Source: Sorex araneus (Eukaryota; Chordata; Mammalia; Eulipotyphla; Soricidae). From it: 64,000 nt of DNA. Of the stretch, positions 55,676 through 64,000 are shown piece after piece. The stretch's first letter is position 1. Each line of letters starts with the position of its first letter. A program made the position numbers and the translations under genes. The stretch lies in assembly GCF_027595985.1 (NCBI RefSeq), contig NC_073306.1, positions 193,271,000 to 193,334,999 on the forward strand, read 5' to 3'. The notes below the pieces were generated by a model. That model worked only from the letters and a program-made list of their open reading frames with translations, searched no databases and was not told where the DNA came from.

Positions 55676-56146
55676 ACTAAACGCTCCTGTCTTCGAGACG
55701 GCCTCCCAGAACCAAACCCAGCCAGTGTCACCGCTGCCAGTAGAGGAGCCAGGCCCAGTTCAGCAGGAGCTGATGACCCTCCTGATGTTTGGTGACAAAG
55801 GCATTTTTGCCTTCACTGAGTCCGACAACCTTTTCAAGTGGAAGGGAAACATCCATGGAGCCTCCAGCACAGTCTCTGAGGACCTGAGATCAAAGCTCTC
55901 CCAGAGTTCCCCAGCTGCTACCCATACTTTGCGACTCTAGTGAAGTTTCTCACACCCTGAGACAGCCCCCAACATGGACACCCATGGCAACATCTGCTTG
56001 GACATTCGGAAAGAATAGTGGCCCGCCCTCTATGCATCAGGACCGTTCTGCTCTCCATCCAGAGCCTGCTAGGAGAGTCCAACATTGATGCCCCTTTGAA
56101 CATGCATGCTGCCAAGCTCTGGAAAACTCCAGCCTTTAGGAAGTAC

Positions 56147-57337
56147 CCCCAGAATTTCTTCGTTGAGGAAGTTACTGTTGATTTCTTCTCCCCATTTTTG
56201 ATGGGGTTGGATATTTTTTTCTTGTAAAGTTCTACCAGTGCCTTGTATATCCTTGATATTAACCCCTTATCAAATTGGTATTGGATGAATAGTTTTTCCC
56301 ATTCCAGGGCTGTCTTTATAGCTTGATCACTGTTTCTTTAAACTTCTTAGTTTAATGTAGTCCTATTTGTTAATCTTTGCTTCCCTTTGCTTGTTCAGTG
56401 ATGTTTTATCCTTGAAGATGCCTTTAGCTTCAATGTCACGAAGTTTTGCCTATGTTTTCTTCCATGTCTCTTATGGAATCAGGTTTGGTGCTGAGTTTTT
56501 TTTTTTAATCTACTTTGATCTGACTTTTGTGCATGGTGTTAGACATCACTAATCATCGGGGAGATGCAAATCAAAACCTATGACATATCATCTCACACCA
56601 CAGAGACTGGCACACATTAAAATGAACATGAACAACCAGAGCTGTCACAGATGCAGGGAGAAAGGGACCCACATTCATTGCTTGTGGGAATGCCAACTTG
56701 TCTAGCCTTTCTGGAAAACAATATGGACATTCCTCAAAAAACTTGAAATTGAGCTTCTATTTGACTCAGATACATCACTTCTGGGAATATAACCTGGCGG
56801 TCCAAAAAGACACTGCAGAAACATCTTCTGCATTTCTATGTTCATTATAGCACTATTCTCAATAGCCAGAATCTGGAAACAACCTGAACAGATGATTAGA
56901 TAAGGACACTATGGTACATCTACATAATGGAATACTACTACACAGCTATTAGCAAAAATGAGATCATGAAATTTGCCTATAAATGGATGGACTTGGAAAG
57001 TATCAATGCTGAGTGAAATGAGTCAGGAGAGGGACAGAAATAAAATGACTGCATTCATGACTGCATTCATTTGTGGGATATTAAAAAAAAATAGTGTGAA
57101 ACTAACATCCAAGGCCAGGGAAATCAGGCCAGGAGGACTGGAAAATGGTTGGAAATTACCACAATGCTGGAAGGTAGATAAGATAAGGGAGGGTCCATTA
57201 TGACAACATTAGTTGGAAATGATAACTCTAGACAAGAACTGAGTGTTGAAAGTAGGTAAAGGGATATACATGATAACACTTGGGCATCTGTATTGCAAAC
57301 CATAATGCCTAAAATGAGAGAAGGGAAAGGAAGAGAA

Positions 57338-57385
<48 letters not shown>

Positions 57386-57572
57386 AAGAGAGAGAGAGGA
57401 GGGGGTATCCTGGAGGGGTGTGGGAGGGAAATGAGACAATAGTTCTGGAAAATTACACTGGTGGAGGGGTGGGTATTGGAACTTGTATGACCCAAACCTA
57501 ATCACGAACAACTTTGTAATGTTCTATCTCACAATTATTCAATGAAATAAATGATTTATATTAAATATAGAA
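56147..57572 (+). mobile_element. L1 fragment with inverted 5' part, inserted in the UBE2C retrocopy
   Basis: 56,147 to about 56,540 is L1 ORF2 distal sequence in - orientation. From about 56,545 (CATCACTAATCATC) to 57,560 it is the L1 3' end in + orientation with an AAATAAATGA-like tail. The flanks share GAAGTAC (56,140-56,146 and 57,573-57,579), the likely target-site duplication. This head-to-head layout is the mark of twin priming. Confidence 0.85.
57341..57400 (+). repeat. GA-rich microsatellite inside L1 3' UTR
   Basis: Mostly GA dinucleotides with a few GGA and AAAG interruptions. A similar CT-rich tract sits at the matching place in the - strand L1 at 51,748-51,787, so the tract is an L1 3' UTR feature. 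Confidence 0.85.
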
Positions 57573-58827
57573 GAAGTACTGGCAGGAAACCTACTCCAAG
57601 CAGGTCTCCAGCCTAGAGTCTTGACGACTGAGTCCACCCTGTTTCCTGTCAGAGTCTGTACTTGACCTTCAAAGGTCTGTTCTCTTCCTCCTCCTCTGTC
57701 TCTGTACAGGACCTAATGTTTCAAGCTATGATGTTCTTTTTTTTATTTGCTTCGTTATTTTATTTTTGTTATTTTGTATTTTGTAATTTTTGTTATTTTA
57801 AGTTAAGTCTCATTCAACCAACCCATTTGATATATAAATCAATACATTTGGGGGATTAAAAAATTATTAGGCACTACAGATTCCACATTATTTTCCTCAA
57901 GCACAGATATATTTAATATTTCCTAACTTAACTTAAAAGTTTCTATGCTTCAAAGGACACAGTCAAGAAAATGAAATGATCAACCCACCATCAAGGATGT
58001 GGGAAATGTAATGGTGGTAGTGGGATCAAAATAAGGAAAGATAATATTTTTCATGAAATATATTAGTGCTTCATTAAGAGTATCATGGACATATGTTCAT
58101 AAATTATATAGTTTAAAATTTCCTTTCAGCAATAATTGCTAATTTTCATGCTAATTAAAGGAAGAAAAATCAAAATTTATCAATATTGGAATAGACAGGG
58201 GGCATAAATGCAAAATTACGAATTTAAGTATCTGACACTTCATTTTAAAATAATTATGTAACCAATTAATTCTAGTTCTAGGTATCTTCCCAAAGGAAGA
58301 GGAAACATATGTTCGCAGTAAACTATGTGTAGCAGAACTCATATACCAAATATAAAAACAGCAAAAATGTTTTTGACTGATGAGTAACAGAAAAGGTTGC
58401 ATATTCATATCATAGGATATTTTTCAGCAATGTAAACACATGTATAAAACTAAGAAATAATATGGGAAGTAAAAAAAAACTTACAAGACATTTTAATAGT
58501 CCTGTTTTTATGAACTGTGTAATTGATAATAATTATAGATACAGAAAAGAAATTAATGATTGCTTAGGGTAGCAATGTGAAATATCTTCCAAGTTGTGTG
58601 AGATTTCTTTTGCATATGAAACATATTGCATATATGTGAATTTTGCATTTAGCTGAATTTTTATGCTTACTCTTGTTAAATTCTCTTAGAATTTTGCTGC
58701 TATACAATTAATTTTGAGAAATAGTATTTATAGTTTTAAAATTTTTTGGTACTGATTTGAAATATTTTATAAAATTTTTATTCTCTTTTTTTATACTTCT
58801 ATAATATTTAAAAAAATGTATTCACAG

Positions 58828-59015
58828 GGGTTGGAGCGATGGTACACAGTGGACAGGGTGTTTGCCTTGCTTTGCATGCAGCCAACCCAGGTTTTGGGTC
58901 CCTGCCACCCTATATGGTGATCATCCAGGGGTGATCCCAGACAAGAGAGCCAGGAGTAAGCTCTGAGCACCGCTGTGTGTGGCCCCAAACAAAAAACAAA
59001 ACAAAAAAATAACAA
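58828..59015 (+). mobile_element. Type A SINE, diverged
   Basis: GGGGTTGGAGCGATGGTACA to CTGTGTGTGGCCCCAAAC. Confidence 0.8.
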
Positions 59016-59084
59016 ACCCCAAAAAGTATTCACATAAAAATCTTGCTATTCTTCTGCATTTGTTCATGTAGAAGATTGTTGCTG

Positions 59085-59255
59085 GTGGGGCTGGAGAGAT
59101 AGTACAGTGGGAAGGGCACTTGCCTTGCACTCCGCTGACCCAGTTCAATTCCCTAATTCCATATGGTGCCCGAGTACCTCCAGGAGTAATTCCTGAGGAT
59201 AAAATTAGGAATAACCCCTGAGGATCATCGGGTGTGGTCAAAATATGAAAAGAAG
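59085..59255 (+). mobile_element. Type A SINE
   Basis: GGGGCTGGAGAGATAGTACAG to CGGGTGTGGTCAAAATATG. Confidence 0.85.
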
Positions 59256-59432
59256 AAAAGGAAAATTGTTGCTGTAAACAGTCGACCTTTAAATTAATAT
59301 GGTTAAAATGTATTTTTGAAATGAATGACTGAAACAAAACAAATATATGATGAATATGTTAATAATTATATTAATTTTCTACAAATGAAATTAAACTCAC
59401 ACTCACTGCTGACAAAATAACCTATTTAAATA

Positions 59433-59646
59433 TTGCACTGTAGCACTGTCGTCCCATTGTTTATCGATTTGCTCGAGCGGACACTAATAACGTTCATTGT
59501 TGTACTGTTTTTGGTGTATTGAACATGCCATTGGTAGCTTGCCAAGCTCTGCTGTGCTGGTGAGATACTCTCGGTAGCTTGCTCTCTGAGAGGGACAAAG
59601 GAATCGAACCTGCGTCAGCTGCATGCAAGGCAAATGCCTTACCAGC
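59433..59646 (-). mobile_element. Type B SINE beside UGT2 exon 5
   Basis: GCACTGTAGCACTGTCGTCC, CATCGATTTGCTCGAGCGG-like end (here TTATCGATTTGCTCGAGCGG) to head fragment. It ends 34 bp from the exon donor. Confidence 0.88.
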
Positions 59647-59679
59647 ATTTACTACTTATTAAAATGTTGTGATACTCAC

Positions 59680-59899
59680 GAAGGATCACTGATGACTGTC
59701 TTCAGTGCATTGAGCAAATCTGAGCTTGACATTGTTTCAAAGACCAGCCTGACAGCTGCCCCCTTGGCCTGCATATGAGCAATGTTATCGGGCTGATCCC
59801 CGAACAGAGGAATGCCCACCATAGGCACCCCGTGGTAAATTGCCTCATAGATGCCGTTGGTCCCACCATGAGTGATGAAAGCTTTGGTTTTGGGATGAC
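59680..59899 (-). CDS. UGT2: UGT2-family exon 5, intact (UDP-glucuronosyltransferase)
   Basis: Exactly 220 nt between CTTAG acceptor and GTGAGT donor on the - strand, the usual length of UGT2 exon 5. It is open throughout and encodes [20 protein letters not shown] and on to VISDPS. The UDP-sugar-binding signature is complete, including THGGTNG and FGDQPDN. UGT2 enzymes transfer glucuronic acid to steroids, bile acids and xenobiotics in the ER lumen. Subfamily 2A versus 2B cannot be settled from one exon. Exon 4 is not in the 4.1 kb upstream that is visible, where an L1 sits. Confidence 0.93.
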
Positions 59900-60010
59900 C
59901 TAAGTTTGGAGATGAATTTCAGCATTTCTATTAGTTATACGTGTGAGTATTAAATGAGACATTGTAAGGTAATGAAAGAGACAGTTCGTTCTAACTAACA
60001 TACTCATAAA

Positions 60011-60264
60011 ATGTAGCACTGTAGCACTGTCCTCCCATTGTTGATCAATTTGCTCAAGCGGGCATCAGTAACTTCTCCATTGTGAGACTTGTTGTTACTG
60101 TTTTTGGCATATTGAATATGCCACGGGGAGCTTTGCCAGGCTCTGCTGTGGGGACGGGATACTCTCAGTAGCTTGCTGGGCTCTCCAAGAGGGATGGAGG
60201 AACGAACATGGGTAGGCCACATGCAAGGCAAATGCCCTACCCACTGTGCTATCGCTCCAGTCCG
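60011..60264 (-). mobile_element. Type B SINE with TSD
   Basis: ACTCATAAA flanks it at 60,002-60,010 and 60,265-60,273. TGTAGCACTGTAGCACTGTC at the RTE-like end is a short tandem repeat. Confidence 0.92.
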
Positions 60265-60569
60265 ACTCATAAACTGTATTCTCATAAAATGTATTACTGT
60301 CTTTCAGATCCCAATGCTTGTTTATTGGAGACATAAATTAAGATTGTTATGTTATCTGTGTTATATTATGAAGATTTGATTACATGGTGAACAAATTGTT
60401 TTAACAAACAAAGAGTATTCTGAATAAATAATACCACTTGAAGAAATAAAAATAGAGCTGGCCATTGGAATACCTTAAATAGTGAATTCACTGAATCTAG
60501 TACATCAGTATGCATAGTGACAAGGATGCAGGAAATGTGATGGTGGTAGTGGGATCAAAATAAGGAAAG

Positions 60570-61046
60570 GTCCCGACCCCCACTTCCCGCTGCCGTCTGC
60601 GTCCCCCGAGTTTCTGAAGCCACTCCCCGCCCGCCCTGCGCTCCCCGTCTCCCGAACCGGCTTGTAACTGCGCAAGTCCTTCAGGTACGAGGACTATCCC
60701 TCGGCCACGCCCTCCAGTCCCCCCCATCAACAGGAAGACACTGGGGGCGTGGCCTGTGTCTTAGTGGGCGTGGTCTAAAAGTGGGCGTGGCCTCCTCTCA
60801 GAGCGGACAACGCTAACGCGGCCACAGTTATTCTTTGCTACCTCAGCTCAATCCGTACTGTGTATTCCTTTGAAAATTCACTTTTGTGATCTCAAACTCT
60901 TACACAAAATAGCCATTAGCTTAGGCTGACAGTATATACGCTATCAGTGAATAAGGGAAGTTTAGCACAATCGGAGCCCCTTCTTCCCACAAAAAGGAAG
61001 AGGAATAAATAACTACAAGTTTCAAACTCTATACTTCCGTGACAAT
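60570..61046 (+). promoter_or_regulatory. L1 5' UTR / internal promoter
   Basis: GC-rich and CpG-rich in an AT-rich setting, with three GTGGGCGTGG-like boxes (60,745-60,795) that could bind Sp/KLF factors. L1 promoters lie inside the element. Left border set where host-like DNA ends at 60,569. Confidence 0.65.
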
Positions 61047-62009
61047 ATGAAGAAGCAGCGAAAATCCCCTCCGCCAAGAGAGGGGGAAGAAAAGATACCA
61101 GAAACCTCAACAGGGGCTTCTCACATCTACGACCTCTCAGATAAACAATTCAGAGAGGAAATCTGGAGGAGAGTCGACCTACTCCAAGCAAATATGGAAC
61201 AGACGTCCAATAAATTAAGGGAGGAGATGAATGAAGCGCTGGAACGGTCTACCAAGAAAATACAGGAAGAAATGAGAGCAGAAATGAGGGCAGAAATTTC
61301 AAACCTTCGAACGGAAGTCTCACAAATAAAGGAATCGGTAGATGAAATAAAAATCTCACTGGATGCCCTCAACAGTAGAATGACTACAGCCGAAGACAGA
61401 ATCAGTGATCTGGAAGATGAGCTGCAGAAAGCTTATAGACAACAACAAATCATGGCCAAAGACCTCTAAATGGCTATAGAGCGAATCAGAGCTCTGGGGG
61501 ATGACTTCAAGAGGAACAACATAAGAATCATTGGAGTACCAGAACCGCAGGGAAGCAACCCCAATGAAAAAAACACAGTCAAAGATATCATTGCTAAGAA
61601 ATTCCCAGAGCTGGAGAAGGCAGGCATCCAGATACAAGGAGTCCGAAGAGTACCAGCAAAAAGAGACCCGAATAAAAAGACCCCAAGGCATATCATAGTT
61701 AGAATGATGGATACCATGGATAGAGACACAATTCTGCAAGCAGCAAGGGCAAGGAAAGAAATCACATACAAAGGAGCACCCCTCAGATTTACGGCCGATC
61801 TGTCAGAAGAAACCCTCCGAGCCCGAAGACAATGGTGGGACATAGTGAAAAAACTCAACGAAATAAATGCCTCACCAAGAATACTTTACCCGGCTAAACT
61901 CTCACTCAAACTCGAAGGAACCATACACTATTTCTCGGATAAACAACAGCTCAGGAACTTCATAAACTCAAAACCAATCTTGAAAGAAGGTCTAAAGGGG
62001 CTACTGTAA
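61047..62009 (+). pseudogene. L1 ORF1 (RNA-binding protein) with one in-frame stop
   Basis: 320 codons in one frame, broken by TAA at 61,467-61,469. The part before is a coiled-coil-rich segment (REEMNEALERSTKKIQEEMR and on). The part after holds the RRM and C-terminal domain (NNIRIIGVPEPQ, RRVPAKRDPNKKTPRHIIVR, YKGAPLRFTADLSEET). ORF1p coats L1 RNA as a trimer. The stop separates the trimerising part from the RNA-binding part; an ATG follows the stop directly. Confidence 0.9.
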
Positions 62010-62051
62010 GACAAGGAGGAGCCCCATAAGAACAACAAATCCCACAGAAAG

Positions 62052-64000
62052 ATGACACAAAACCCCATCACAATAATCTCTCTCAATGTTAATGGCCTAA
62101 ATGCACCTATCAAGAGACACAGAGTGGCAAAATGGATCCGGAAATTAAACCCAACATTCTGTTGCCTGCAAGAAACACACCTGAACAAACAGAGTAAACA
62201 TAGACTCAAAGTCAAAGGATGGAAAACAATCCTGCAAGCAAACAACCCCCTTAAAAAAGCTGGAGTGGCCATCCTGGTATCCGACAACATAGATTTCAGG
62301 ATGAAAAAGATCAAAAGGGACAGTGAAGGTCATTTTCTGTTTATCAAGGGATATGTACAACAGGAAGAAATCACACTCTTAAACGTATATGCTCCTAACG
62401 AACGACCGGCTAAATATTTAAAACAACTCCTAACAGACTTCAAAGAGGACATAACTAACAGCACAATTGTAGTCGGAGACTTCAATACAGCCTTATTGCC
62501 TCTAGATAGATCCACAAGAACAAAACTCAACAAGGAAACACTGACTCTGAAAGAAGAAATTGAAGAGAGAGGCCTAATAGACCTATACAGGGCCTTACAC
62601 CCCCAAAAGAAAGAATACACATTCTTTTCCAGTTCACATGGAACATTTTCTAAAATAGACCATGTACTGGGCCCCAGAACATACCTCAATAGAATCGGAA
62701 AAATAGAAATTGTATCAACCATCTTTTCAGACCACGATGCGCTGAAGATAGAAGCTAACCACTCACAAACACGGAAAATCAAATCAAACACCTGGAAATT
62801 AAACAATTCCATGTTGAACAATGAGTGGGTCAGGAAGGAAATCAAGGAAGAAATCAAAAGATACTTAGAAACAAATGAGAATGAAGACACGAGCTACCAA
62901 AACCTATGGGACGCAGCTAAAGCCGTTTTAAGGGGAAAATTTATAGCTCTCCAAGCATTCCTCAGGAAGGAAGAAAGGACCCACATAGATAGCTTGACTT
63001 CACGACTCAAGACCTTAGAAAAGGACCAGAAAAAGGACTCCAAACCAGGCCGAAGGAAAGAAATAATAAAAATTAGAGCAGAAATTAATGACATCGAAAC
63101 CAAAAAAACAATCCCAAAGATCAATGAAACAAAGAGTTGGTTCTTTGAGAAAATAAATAAGATTGATAAACCGCTAGCAAGACTCACAAAGAAAGAAAGA
63201 GAGAAAACTCTAATAAATCGAATCAGAAATGAAAAGGGGGACATCATAACAGAAACCAGTGAGATTCAAAAGATCATTAGAGACTACTTTGAAGGTCTTT
63301 ACGCCACAAAAAAGGAGAACCTAAAAGAAATGGATGGATTCCTTGATTCCTACAATCTCCCAACACTGAAGAAAGAAGACCTGGAATACCTGAATAGACC
63401 CATCAATGTTAAGGAAATTGAAACTGTAATCAAAAACCTCCCCCAAAAACAAAAGCCCAGGCCCAGATGGTTTCACTGGCGAATTCTTCCAAACATTTAA
63501 AGAAGACCTATTGCCTGTTTTCCTCAAACTTTTCCAGGAAATTGAAAAAACAGGAACTCTCCCAAACAGTTTCTATGAAGCACATATCTCCCTAATACGA
63601 AAAGCAAACAAAGACACCACTAAGAAAGAAAATTACAGACCAATTTCCCTGATGAACACCGATGCGAAGATCCTCAACAAAATACTAGCAAATAGGATCC
63701 AACAACTCATCAAAAAGATCATACATCACGACCAAGTGGGATTCATCCCAGGGATGCAAGGATGGTTTAACATTCAGAAATCAATCAACATAATCCAGCA
63801 TATCAACAAAAGTAAAGACAAAAACCATATGATCATATCAATAGATGCAGAGAAAGCATTTGACAAGATCCAACATCCTTTCATGATGAAAACCCTCGCC
63901 AAAATGGGGTTTGGAGGAACTTTCCTCAAGATAGTCGAAGCCATCTATCACAAGCCTACGGCAAGCATTATCCTCAACGGGGAAAAACTAAGGGCCTTTC
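62052..64000 (+). pseudogene. L1 ORF2 (endonuclease and reverse transcriptase), one frameshift, incomplete
   Basis: The first 465 or so codons hold the APE-type endonuclease: [36 protein letters not shown] and [12 protein letters not shown] supply the expected catalytic residues. A single extra base in the C run 63,440-63,444 shifts the frame. From 63,454 the RT continues open in the next frame ([46 protein letters not shown]) to the window end. The catalytic YADD-type motif lies outside. Confidence 0.9.

Larger units (their letters stand above)
55676..57845 (+). pseudogene. UBE2C: Processed UBE2C retrocopy, split by an L1
   Basis: The left part (55,676-56,146) matches the UBE2C ubiquitin-conjugating enzyme mRNA without introns: QQELMTLLMFGDKG, SDNLFKWKGNIHGA, ILLSIQSLLGESNID in other frames, HAAKLWK. 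The initiator is ACG in place of ATG, and there are several frameshifts and stops. The right part (57,573-57,845) resumes with KYWQETYSKQVSS, then a 3' UTR-like stretch with TGTACAGGAC. The two halves are separated by 1.4 kb of L1 DNA. UBE2C itself is the APC/C-partner E2; this copy is dead. Confidence 0.9.
52879..59679 (-). other. UGT2 intron 5 (6.8 kb, insertion-rich)
   Basis: Holds SINEs, an RTE remnant, L1 pieces, a UBE2C retrocopy and a GA-rich tract, listed separately. 57,860-58,820 shows AT-rich DNA with nothing recognisable except a 49-bp patch repeated at 60,521. Confidence 0.75.
60570..64000 (+). mobile_element. Young L1, 5' UTR to mid-ORF2, cut by window end
   Basis: Begins with about 480 bp of GC-rich 5' UTR containing repeated GGGCGTGG motifs, then ORF1, a 42-nt gap and ORF2. 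Only two coding lesions are visible. It sits antisense to the UGT2 gene, upstream of exon 5. Confidence 0.9.

Noticed and set aside
57341-57400. GA tract as an independent satellite
   Set aside because: A CT tract sits at the same place in another L1 3' UTR copy (51,748-51,787), so it is part of the L1.
59900-60569. UGT2 exon 4 upstream of exon 5
   Set aside because: I looked for LYKWIPQNDLL-type coding on the - strand and found none; only a type B SINE and AT-rich DNA are present. The exon probably lies beyond the window.
61466-62890. Open frames on the - strand of the L1
   Set aside because: They mirror L1 ORF1 and ORF2 and show only hydrophobic shadow translations.

Overview
The window is nuclear DNA of a placental mammal, most likely a shrew (genus Sorex or a close relative). 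The host gene is recognisable from its encoded protein. The dominant repeat is a tRNA-derived SINE that I recognise as shrew-like; that attribution comes from memory, not from a database search. No rRNA, free-standing tRNA gene, CRISPR array or bacterial feature is present.

Layout. 1-5,900: repeat-rich DNA upstream of the gene. 5,900-7,560: a CpG island holding the YTHDC1 promoter and first exon. 6,972-41,750: the complete YTHDC1 gene on the + strand, in 17 coding exons. Every junction is GT..AG, the phases agree throughout, and the spliced CDS is 2,193 nt (730 residues plus stop). YTHDC1 is the nuclear reader of N6-methyladenosine. Its YTH domain is encoded by exons 7-11 and all three cage residues are present. 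41,751-about 42,540: 3' UTR. 42,540-52,610: intergenic DNA full of SINEs and L1 pieces. 52,612-59,899: the last two exons of a UDP-glucuronosyltransferase of family 2 on the - strand. Exon 5 is intact at 220 bp; exon 6 is frameshifted. The intron between them holds an RTE-class LINE remnant, a processed UBE2C retrocopy and an L1 that split the retrocopy. 60,570-64,000: the 5' half of a young L1 with only two visible lesions (a stop in ORF1, a one-base frameshift in ORF2).

SINE terms used below. Type A has a tRNA-like head, then a body ending in GTGACCCAAAAA and an A-rich tail. Type B has the same head, but its 3' part resembles the 3' end of the RTE ORF and ends in a short CAGTGATA-like repeat. 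The two types therefore look like one promoter module joined to tails served by two different LINE machineries (L1 and RTE).

Most notable: a possible unannotated 36-nt in-frame exon in YTHDC1 intron 1; the SINE/RTE tail relationship; the nested UBE2C/L1 insertion; a repeat-free YTHDC1 intron 11 that could yield a truncated reader; and a 49-bp patch at the 5' junction of the young L1 that matches DNA 2.5 kb away.
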